From Nitrospirota bacterium (lineage in GTDB: Bacteria > Nitrospirota > Nitrospiria > Nitrospirales > NS-4): DNA of 5,328 nucleotides. Within the stretch, counting starts at the first letter, position 1. Every line of letters starts with the position of its first letter. Below the pieces are notes generated by a model, which was given only the letters and a program-made list of their open reading frames with translations, was not told the origin of the DNA and made no database searches. The DNA is taken from assembly GCA_005877525.1 (NCBI GenBank), contig VBON01000137.1, positions 1 to 5,328 of the forward strand, given 5' to 3'. This document shows, piece by piece, positions 1-5,328 of this stretch. Made by a program: the position numbers and the translations under genes.

Positions 1-2
1 AC

Positions 3-659
3 AATCCACTGTTTAAACTGGGCGAGCATCTTTATGTCGGAATTTCCGTCGGCTATTCGGTTGTCGTCGTCTGGTTTACAGTCTTTATCAGGTTGGTCTG
101 GCAGGAGATTGCGAAAGGCAATTACGAGCCGCTCATACCGGTCATGATCGGGTTACTGATCTGGACCCGCTTTGTCCCGAAGATCGCCTGGCTGTCGCGA
201 CTGGCCTTTGCCTTTGTGGTCGGGTTCGGGTCGGGAGTCGCGATCCCCCGCACGATCTCTTCATATATTCTCAAGCAAATCGAGGATACTGTGAATCCGC
301 TCGTGACCATGACCGCCGGTGGCATTTCGCTCAATCTCGATCTCGCCAACCCTCAAAGCGGTATTAATACGATCGTGCTGCTTATCGGCGTCGTCTCGGT
401 CCTATTCTATTTCTTTTTCTCGGTCGAGCACTCCGGGGCGGGCTATGTGGCCGCACGCACGGGGGTGTACTTCCTCATGATCGGCTTCGGGGCCGCCTTT
501 GGCTACACGGTCATGTCCCGCATGTCGCTCCTGATCGGCCGATTTGCCGACCTCATCAAATTTTCCAGTGGCGACTATGGATACGCCACGTTAATCCTTC
601 TAGTGCTGACCATTGTTTCGCTGGCGGTTTGGGAGAAGACCCGCCGCCCTAGTGTGTAA
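3..659 (+). CDS. Polytopic membrane protein of unknown function, C-terminal part (5' end outside window)
   Basis: The frame is open from the first bases of the window to a TAA at 657-659, giving 218 visible residues. The true start lies upstream. A TTG at 93 could be read as a start, but it sits inside continuous hydrophobic coding sequence (GYSVVVVWFTVFIRLVW precedes and spans it), so I reject it. I see about six membrane segments, near visible residues 10-28, 43-57, 65-82, 121-139, 154-172 and 193-210. Between the third and fourth is a soluble stretch of about 40 residues. A conserved-looking patch in segments 4-5 reads YFFFSVEH and later GFGAAFGYTVMSR, followed by SLLIGR. I recall similar patches in uncharacterised bacterial membrane proteins but cannot name a family. 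The C-terminus is short and basic (KTRRPSV), probably cytoplasmic. No enzyme or transporter motif is visible. It is co-directional with the Memo gene 62 bases downstream. Confidence 0.85.
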   Translation, partial: NPLFKLGEHLYVGISVGYSVVVVWFTVFIRLVWQEIAKGNYEPLIPVMIGLLIWTRFVPKIAWLSRLAFAFVVGFGSGVAIPRTISSYILKQIEDTVNPLVTMTAGGISLNLDLANPQSGINTIVLLIGVVSVLFYFFFSVEHSGAGYVAARTGVYFLMIGFGAAFGYTVMSRMSLLIGRFADLIKFSSGDYGYATLILLVLTIVSLAVWEKTRRPSV

Positions 660-683
660 CCCCCTTTTAGAACCTGCGTCCGG

Positions 684-689
684 TATAAT
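684..689 (+). promoter_or_regulatory. Candidate -10 element (TATAAT) upstream of the Memo-family gene
   Basis: A perfect TATAAT lies in the 62-base gap between the membrane-protein stop and the Memo start. Initiation about 7 bases downstream would leave a leader of roughly 25 bases containing the AGGAGG. The hexamers 16-18 bases upstream fall in the C-rich stretch after the stop codon and do not resemble TTGACA, and there is no TG extension. The element is therefore only a candidate, perhaps dependent on an activator or another sigma factor. Confidence 0.35.
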
Positions 690-700
690 CCCAGAGTGTT

Positions 701-715
701 AGGAGGCGAACAGGT
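701..715 (+). promoter_or_regulatory. Ribosome binding site of the Memo-family gene
   Basis: AGGAGG at 701-706 is a full Shine-Dalgarno match but lies 15 bases before the ATG at 722, longer than usual. A second, shorter match, AGGT at 712-715, has normal spacing of 6 bases. In this frame a TAA at 686-688 blocks any longer start, and no ATG, GTG or TTG lies between it and 722, so the ATG at 722 is the best choice. Confidence 0.55.
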
Positions 716-721
716 AACTAT

Positions 722-1981
722 ATGGAAGGTTCCAGGGCGACCGATTCGCGTATCTTAGAATATCCCAAGCTGCGCAATCTTGAATTTTTTCCTGTGCGCG
801 AGGACGAGACCCAATCGGTCGGGCTCCGGGACCCTCAGGGCATCTCCAAGGAGATCTTATTTCTCCCGCCGAACGTCTTTTATCTCATCCAGTTCTTGGA
901 CGGGCAACACACCAGAAACCAGATTGCCGGCGAGTACCTCAAGCGCTTCGGTGAGCTTCTCCTCCCCAACTGGGTGGACAAGTTCCTGGCAGAGCTGGAC
1001 GAGAAGCTCTTCCTGGAAGGCGACCGGTTCGACACCACCCAAAAGGCATTAGCTGAAGCCTACCGCAAGGAGACTGTCCGGCCCGCGGCCCACGCCGGGA
1101 AAAGCTATGATGCCGATCCGGAGAAACTGGACGCCCAACTCGAGGAGTACTTCAAATCCAAGGAAGGACCTGGGAATGCGCGCTCGGAGCATGCCGGTCA
1201 ACGCATCAAAGCCATTGTGGCCCCTCATGTAGAGCTCTCGATGGCGGGGCCGATCTACGCATGGGCCTACAAAGAGATTCGGGAGGCGGACACCCCTGAT
1301 GTCTTCGTCATTCTGGGCGCGGCGCGAGGCATCATCGAAACGCTGTTCGCCTGCACCGAAAAAGATTTTGTGACCCCGTTGGGCACGGTACATGTCGATC
1401 GAGAGTTTCTGCGACTGTTGCGGCAGCATGGCGGCCAAGTCTTTTTCGAAGAAGAAATTGTTCACCAGAATGATCACGCCGTCGAGTTTCAGACCCTCTT
1501 CCTTCAGCATAGCCTGGGCAAGAAGAAACCGTTTACGATCGTTCCGATTCTCTGCTCCTTCTCGCACCTGCATTTCAGCCATCCCGATTTGGTCGGCCAG
1601 GGGCAGCGCATATCAGAATTCATCGCGGCCTTTCGTAAAACGGTGGAGGCCTACGATAAGCAGGTATGCTTCATCGCGAGTGGGGATCTGTCGCACATCG
1701 GTATGAGGTACGGCGATCCGCGGCCGCCCACGGATTTCCAATTCAACAAGACTATGCAGGCCGACCTGGCGATGCTCAAGCTTGCGGAAAAAGGCGACGC
1801 CGACGCGTTGCTGCAGTTCATTCAGCGGGAAGACGATGCGCGGCGAACCGGCATATTTCCGGCACTCTACACGATGCTGAATCTTCTGAGTGTTCCGAAT
1901 GGCCAGGTTTTGCGCTACGATCGGGCCACTGTGGACCAATACAATTCTACCGTCACCTACTGCGCCATGGCATATTATTGA
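722..1981 (+). CDS. Memo-family protein (AmmeMemoRadiSam system protein B type) with N-terminal PqqD-like domain
   Basis: Two parts are visible. Residues about 18-105 look like a PqqD-type winged-helix domain: a FFPV start, LRDPQGI, then FLDGQHTRNQIAGEYLKRFG and a leucine-rich helix ending LFLEGDRF. Residues about 118-419 are the Memo domain: RPAAHAGKSYDADPEKLDAQL, AIVAPH (His169), VILGAARG (196-203), TPLG (218-221), DHAVEFQ (251-257), IVPIL, ASGDLSHIG (319-327) and a C-terminal YDRATVDQYNSTVTYCAMAY. Memo proteins share the fold of class III extradiol dioxygenases; human MEMO1 binds metal through His49, His81 and Cys244. By motif alignment, His169 matches His49, but Arg202 stands at the His81 position and Thr376 at the Cys244 position. 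The conserved Asp322/His325 and His252/Glu255 remain. The protein is soluble, with no signal peptide. Bacterial Memo proteins are usually about 270-300 residues, so the extra length is the PqqD-like domain. The biochemical function of bacterial Memo is unsettled, and the usual AMMECR1 and radical-SAM partners are not in the window. Confidence 0.88.
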   Translation: MEGSRATDSRILEYPKLRNLEFFPVREDETQSVGLRDPQGISKEILFLPPNVFYLIQFLDGQHTRNQIAGEYLKRFGELLLPNWVDKFLAELDEKLFLEGDRFDTTQKALAEAYRKETVRPAAHAGKSYDADPEKLDAQLEEYFKSKEGPGNARSEHAGQRIKAIVAPHVELSMAGPIYAWAYKEIREADTPDVFVILGAARGIIETLFACTEKDFVTPLGTVHVDREFLRLLRQHGGQVFFEEEIVHQNDHAVEFQTLFLQHSLGKKKPFTIVPILCSFSHLHFSHPDLVGQGQRISEFIAAFRKTVEAYDKQVCFIASGDLSHIGMRYGDPRPPTDFQFNKTMQADLAMLKLAEKGDADALLQFIQREDDARRTGIFPALYTMLNLLSVPNGQVLRYDRATVDQYNSTVTYCAMAYY

Positions 1982-2026
1982 ACTTGCCACAGGTCCTGTC
2001 TCCGAACAGCCCAGCCCCGCTCGGTG

Positions 2027-3325
2027 TCATCCCTGTCTCAAACCATCTCCCGGCTTGACCAACAACCAGAGCACGCCGCCGAGCACTGCGACGAGCGCGG
2101 CAAAGCCAAGAGACAGATTCCATCCGAACCGCTCTGCAAGCCAGGGCGTTAGTGTCGGAGAGATGGTCCCGCCGATATTCGCGCCGGTGTTCATGATGCC
2201 GGAGAGAGTGCCTGCGTAACGCGGCGTCAAGTCGATTGTGCTGGCCCAGAAGGCGCCGACCGTGAAGTAGAGAAAGCCCGCGCCGAAGGAGAGAAGAAGA
2301 ATCGCGACATGCGGGTCATTAGCACCCGTCCCGGCAAGAATGCAGATTCCAGAAAGCAGCATGCCGGCGCAGCCGACAGAACGGCGGCCTGTGTTCAAGC
2401 CAAATGAGTTTGTAAGCCGATCCGTGAGCCATCCGCCGAACGGGCAAAAGACCGCCATGGCGAGGAAGGGTCCCATAGCAAGGAAGGCGCCTCGCAAAAC
2501 ACTGAACCCGCGTTCGTTTACGAGATACAGATAAAACCAGGACATGTAGACATACGCCACATAGCCCAGTCCAGTATAGGCAAGCACCAACCACCAAACG
2601 GATGGGGTTTGGAGAAATGAGAGCCATGGAACTTTGTCTCTCGAAAGAATGGGGTCCGGGCGAAAGTCTCCTCTGATGTAGGTTAGCTCCGCTTCATTGA
2701 CGGCATCGTGTTCTTGGGGGCGATCCCGCGCATACCAAACCCATACGGCTGCGATGATAAGCCCCGCAAGCGCTGACAGGTAGAATGCGCTCTGCCAGCC
2801 GTGGTTCACCATGATCCAGGCGACGGCGGGCGGTGTCAGCGACGCTCCGATGCCGATGCCGCCAATGGACACGCCTATGCCGAATCCTCGTTCCTGCGGA
2901 GGCAACCAATCCGCCACCGTTCGGTTAAAATTGGGCAGGGCGGCCGCTTCCCCGACTCCAATCAGGAAGCGGACCAGGATCAGCGATCCGAGAATGCCCA
3001 ACCACGCGGCGCTTGGAAGAGTCCCAGCGACGGCAGTACAGGCAGTGAAAAAAGACCACCAGAGGATCGCCGCCGCCAGTACCTTACGCACACCCAGACG
3101 GTCCCCAAGCCACCCTCCCGGAATCTGAAACAGCGCATAACCCAAGACGAACGCTGAGAAGACATAGCCCATCTGGAGCGGTGTAAGGCCCAGCGCAGGC
3201 ATCATCTGCCGAGCAGCTACGGAGATGTTCACGCGGTCAACGTAGGTAATAATGCTGATCATCGTCAACAGGGCAAGAATCTTATAGCGGATCCGTGTGG
3301 GACACGGCGTGAATGAAGCCGGCAT
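2027..3325 (-). CDS. MFS transporter, anion:cation symporter (sugar-acid/H+) type
   Basis: This 432-residue protein has about 12 membrane segments and the hallmarks of the ACS branch of the major facilitator superfamily, whose members (ExuT, GudP, GarP and DgoT types) import hexuronates, glucarate or galactonate with protons. Visible markers are YVDRVNISVA in segment 1 (Asp30, Arg31, Asn33), the motif A loop GWLGDRLGVRK (71-81), RFLIGVGEAAALPN in segment 4 (Arg119, Glu126), and YARDRPQEH (198-206) after segment 6, followed by a cytoplasmic loop of about 30 residues. Asp30, Arg31, Arg119 and Glu126 match by spacing the coupling and substrate residues known from E. coli DgoT, so symport is likely; the substrate cannot be read from the sequence. 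I chose the ATG at 3323-3325. The frame stays open to 3496, but that extra 57 residues is basic, non-hydrophobic and overlaps the divergent AsmA start. A TTG 7 codons upstream, preceded by AAGGG, is a possible alternative. The gene is convergent with the Memo gene, 45 bases apart. Confidence 0.87.
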   Translation of the reverse strand: MPASFTPCPTRIRYKILALLTMISIITYVDRVNISVAARQMMPALGLTPLQMGYVFSAFVLGYALFQIPGGWLGDRLGVRKVLAAAILWWSFFTACTAVAGTLPSAAWLGILGSLILVRFLIGVGEAAALPNFNRTVADWLPPQERGFGIGVSIGGIGIGASLTPPAVAWIMVNHGWQSAFYLSALAGLIIAAVWVWYARDRPQEHDAVNEAELTYIRGDFRPDPILSRDKVPWLSFLQTPSVWWLVLAYTGLGYVAYVYMSWFYLYLVNERGFSVLRGAFLAMGPFLAMAVFCPFGGWLTDRLTNSFGLNTGRRSVGCAGMLLSGICILAGTGANDPHVAILLLSFGAGFLYFTVGAFWASTIDLTPRYAGTLSGIMNTGANIGGTISPTLTPWLAERFGWNLSLGFAALVAVLGGVLWLLVKPGDGLRQG

Positions 3326-3334
3326 GGTCGGCGG

Positions 3335-3340
3335 ATTATA
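3335..3340 (-). promoter_or_regulatory. Candidate -10 element (TATAAT) for the MFS transporter gene
   Basis: On the minus strand a perfect TATAAT (within GGATATAATCC) ends 9 bases before the chosen ATG at 3325. If used, transcription would begin almost at the start codon, giving a nearly leaderless message. No good -35 is present at 17 bases (TATCCA, 3 of 6 matches). A GGAGG lies about 45 bases upstream of the ATG, too far to serve it. The element may be coincidental, or the start may differ from the one chosen. Confidence 0.25.
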
Positions 3341-3391
3341 TCCAACCAATATGCCCTTGGATAGACGCACCTCCCTGACAATACGCGACGG

Positions 3392-3420
3392 TTGGCATTT
3401 CGTCCTCCGTAAGGTAATAT
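3392..3420 (+). promoter_or_regulatory. Candidate sigma-70 promoter for the AsmA-like gene (TTGGCA, 17 bases, TAATAT)
   Basis: TTGGCA at 3392-3397 matches the -35 consensus at five of six positions. It is separated by exactly 17 bases from TAATAT at 3415-3420, which matches the -10 consensus at four of six. Initiation about 7 bases downstream falls at or next to the GTG at 3427, which would make the message leaderless. If transcription starts further upstream, AAGG at 3411-3414 could act as a weak, distant Shine-Dalgarno. Confidence 0.35.
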
Positions 3421-3426
3421 CTGCGT

Positions 3427-4473
3427 GTGTCGCGAAGCGGTCGAAAGTTTCTTTGGTGGATCGTCCTTCCGCTCGGTGTCGTGGTCGTTTTCGCACTCAG
3501 TCTTCCATTCATCCTCCGCAGCATTGATTACCGAGCTCTCCTGATATGGCAGCTTGAGAGCCAGTTAAACCGAAAGGTGGAGCTCGGTAAGGCGTCGGTG
3601 GAGTTTTTCCCGCACGTTCGGATCACGCTGAAGGGCATCACCGTCCGGGAGCCGAATAGCTCTACACCGTTCATGTCCGCAGATCGTCTGTTCGTGGATC
3701 TTCGCATCTTTCCTTTGCTGGCAAGAAAAATCGTGGTGAAACGCGTGCTGTTGGATCGCCCTATGCTGAGGATCACCCGCGGCCTTGACGGCAAGCTGAA
3801 CATCGCCGATCTCTTCACGTCGGCGCAAGGAGCGGCGACGATTCCGATGCTCGGGGAACAGACCACGATCGCGGAGGGCCGCATCACTTTTACCGAGGAA
3901 TACCGCACAGACGTGATTCGCACGCTCACGATCGAGCATCTCAACACCACCGTGAAATCCGGTCTGCGGGAAATCAGCGCAACCCTGTCGGCCTCCATCC
4001 CCTACGAAAAAGGCGAATCCACGATTACATTGACGGCAAAAGTGCCGCGCCAAATGACGCCGGAAGGCATACGGACGGAGCGAGGAAACGGACGCCTGGA
4101 AGCCAGAAACCTAAATCTCGCGCAGCTCGCGCCTTTCCTTGAGGCACGGTCGCTGGTTGTCGGCGGCCATGGCGTCGTGAGTGTCTCGACGGCTTTTGAA
4201 TATCGCGCAGGAAAGGAAGACGACTCTCAACGATCTGCGACTCAACGCCGCTGGTACACTGGTGACGGGCAGCGCGGTGATCAAAGGGATTTTGTCAGAG
4301 CCGGCCGGCTTCAATGCCTCCGTCACGACGACTGTCTTTCAGGTGGAATCCTTGATCAGCAGCCTCCCACTGGATTTGCTTCGGGAGCATGGATTGGAGT
4401 TCCTCAAAACGAGCGAAGTGGGAGGGCCGATCAAACTGGTTTCCCTTCGAATAAGCGGGAACCCGGATCGTGA
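3427..4473 (+). CDS. AsmA-like envelope protein, N-terminal part (frameshifted; true coding ends near 4225)
   Basis: This is the first part of a broken AsmA-family gene. The start is GTG at 3427: an in-frame TAA at 3415-3417 forbids a longer ATG/GTG/TTG start, and the peptide opens with a basic stretch (MSRSGRK) and one membrane anchor at about residues 9-30, as is usual for AsmA proteins. Residues about 34-135 form the AsmA N-terminal domain: LNRKVELGKASVEFFPHVRI, GITVREPN, FMSADRLFVDLRIFPLLARKI and GLDGKLNIADLF. Beta-rich periplasmic sequence continues to about residue 260. After about residue 266 the frame turns into low-complexity, Arg/Gln/Asp-rich sequence and stops at TGA 4471-4473, while the next frame carries on the AsmA-like sequence. 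About 266 residues are therefore genuine. AsmA/TamB/YhdP relatives are inner-membrane-anchored periplasmic proteins implicated in moving phospholipids to the outer membrane; that role is inferred here from family only. Confidence 0.8.
   Translation: MSRSGRKFLWWIVLPLGVVVVFALSLPFILRSIDYRALLIWQLESQLNRKVELGKASVEFFPHVRITLKGITVREPNSSTPFMSADRLFVDLRIFPLLARKIVVKRVLLDRPMLRITRGLDGKLNIADLFTSAQGAATIPMLGEQTTIAEGRITFTEEYRTDVIRTLTIEHLNTTVKSGLREISATLSASIPYEKGESTITLTAKVPRQMTPEGIRTERGNGRLEARNLNLAQLAPFLEARSLVVGGHGVVSVSTAFEYRAGKEDDSQRSATQRRWYTGDGQRGDQRDFVRAGRLQCLRHDDCLSGGILDQQPPTGFASGAWIGVPQNERSGRADQTGFPSNKREPGS
4201..4226 (+). other. Frameshift site in the AsmA-like gene
   Basis: AsmA-like sequence is good in the first frame through TAFEYR (ending at 4206) and good in the next frame from LNDLRLN (starting at 4226). 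The sequence therefore carries one base too many (or two too few) between these points. Dropping one base around 4225-4227 gives a continuous reading through GKEDD into LNDLRLN. I see no classic slippery heptamer or downstream knot that would suggest programmed shifting, so a mutation or a sequencing/assembly error is more likely. Confidence 0.75.
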
Positions 4474-5328
4474 GCAGCCGGTAACCGTGCAAGGAGAGGT
4501 AGAGCTGCTGGGCGACCATGCAGTCATCGGCTCCAAACGTGTGCCTCTCAGTGAGGTGCGGGGCCTATTGCGGTTTGATACCGATCGGATCGGCATCGAA
4601 CGATTGACGGGGAAGTATGGCGAGGCCCAGGCCATATCAGGCAGAGGCGAGATCAGCCACTTGACCGAAGCACCTGAACTGTACTTGGCGGTCAAAGGAA
4701 TTGTCTCGGCTCCTGAGCTAGCGGCGATCGTCGCGCGGTTTGCGCCGCCGCCCGTGCTGCCAAACGGTCCCGGCGGCCTCAGCGGCTTGGCGGGAGAGGC
4801 CGGTGCCACGGTCCTTCTCGCGGGCTCTCTAGAACATCTCGAGGACCTTGATGTGGAATGGGAGCTTGACGCTCGTGCCATCGGCTTTGCCGATCCCCGT
4901 GTAGGCTTTCCCCTCAGCCAGGTCTACGGGAAGGTGCATTCGATTTCTCATGGTATCGCGTTCGAACAGATGACGGGCTTGCTAGGTAAAACAGCGCTGA
5001 CGGTGAACGGAAACATCCGGTACCCGCAGCAGGAGAAGATCCTTTATGACTTCACCGCTGCCGGCCGAGGCGATGCGAACGAGTTGTTAATAATGCTAGG
5101 AGGGGCTGTCCCGGCAACTACTATTGTGGACGGCACCACGGAATTCAAAGCGAGCCTTTCCGGTCCTGCGGATCTGCTCCGGGTCACCGGAAATCTTGAC
5201 CTGACCCAAACCGGGGTCGTGAGCGGCGATGGGTGGGGAAAGGTGAAGGGTGTCACGAGCGATGCAGAGTTCGCCTTGCACCTCATATCCCCGAATCGGG
5301 TGCGACTGGACCGAGTCTTTTTTGAAAT
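4226..5328 (+). CDS. AsmA-like envelope protein, continuation in the shifted frame (3' end outside window)
   Basis: From about 4226 the frame one base further on is open to the window edge, giving 367 codons (LNDLRLNAAGTLVTGSAVIK onwards). It has alternating polar/hydrophobic beta-strand character typical of AsmA/YhdP periplasmic regions. A unit starting PLSEVRG (residues 107-143 of this piece) recurs as PLSQVYG (229-264), with a shared TG..G core about 122 residues apart. A third, weaker relative seems to begin near residue 335, running to the edge. No ATG or GTG with a convincing ribosome site occurs at the beginning, so I read this piece as the remainder of the gene that starts at 3427 and not as a separate gene. 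Joined, the visible protein is about 633 residues with no stop yet. That is already longer than E. coli AsmA (617) and points to a larger YhdP- or TamB-like member. Confidence 0.8.

Noticed and set aside
93..659. Complete 188-residue membrane protein starting at TTG 93
   Set aside because: Continuous hydrophobic coding sequence extends upstream in the same frame to the window edge, and no Shine-Dalgarno precedes the TTG. The gene is cut by the window boundary.
1049..1582. 177-residue antisense open frame inside the Memo gene
   Set aside because: It lies wholly opposite well-recognised Memo motifs and has no family resemblance; it is a shadow of GC-rich codons.
1989..1999. ACAGGTCCTGT inverted repeat between the convergent genes, considered as a terminator
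   Set aside because: Five-base arms with a single-base centre cannot form a useful hairpin and no T-tract follows. I find no convincing terminator in the 45-base gap at 1982-2026.
3326..3496. 57-residue N-terminal extension of the MFS transporter from an ATG at 3496
   Set aside because: The extra residues are basic and non-hydrophobic, unlike MFS N-termini, and would overlap the start of the divergent AsmA-like gene. The ATG at 3325 gives a normal ACS-family length of 432.
4201..4230. Programmed ribosomal frameshift in the AsmA-like gene
   Set aside because: There is no slippery heptamer, no stop or rare codon at the shift point, and no clear downstream structure. AsmA-family genes are not known to use recoding.
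4339..4881. 180-residue minus-strand open frame with Ser/Arg/Pro-rich composition
   Set aside because: It lies opposite the AsmA-like continuation. Its low-complexity Ser/Arg/Pro composition is typical of an antisense shadow of GC-rich coding sequence.
1..5328. CRISPR arrays, tRNA genes, insertion sequences or phage/defence genes
   Set aside because: I looked for regularly spaced repeats, cloverleaf-like segments, terminal inverted repeats and transposase or integrase motifs and found none. The window is almost fully explained by four genes.

Overview
The window looks like ordinary chromosome from a GC-rich Gram-negative bacterium. The AsmA-type envelope protein implies a double-membrane cell. 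The combination of a PqqD-like/Memo fusion, an AsmA-like protein and GC-rich coding with few intergenic bases reminds me of Nitrospirota (Nitrospira-like), but that is a recollection of style and not a demonstrated assignment. I see no tRNA, rRNA, CRISPR array, insertion sequence or phage gene.

Layout: (1) 3-659 (+), the C-terminal 218 residues of an unidentified polytopic membrane protein whose start lies before the window. (2) 722-1981 (+), a 419-residue Memo-family protein ('AmmeMemoRadiSam system protein B' type) with an N-terminal PqqD-like domain; two of its three expected metal ligands are replaced. (3) 2027-3325 (-), a 432-residue MFS transporter resembling the anion:cation symporter (sugar-acid) family, converging on the Memo gene across a 45-base gap. 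(4) 3427 to the window end (+), an AsmA-like gene divergent from the transporter. Its reading frame breaks near 4201-4226: the N-terminal part (anchor plus AsmA N-terminal domain) reads in one frame up to there, and the rest reads in the next frame to the window edge.

The membrane-protein and Memo genes run in the same direction 62 bases apart, but a TATAAT element and a Shine-Dalgarno stretch in the gap suggest the Memo gene can be expressed independently. The transporter and AsmA genes diverge from a 101-base spacer holding candidate promoters for both. No common pathway links the four genes. The usual AMMECR1 and radical-SAM partners of Memo are not in the window.

I found no clearly new multi-gene system. 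The points most worth a second look are the Memo protein's altered metal site and fused N-terminal domain, and the AsmA frameshift.
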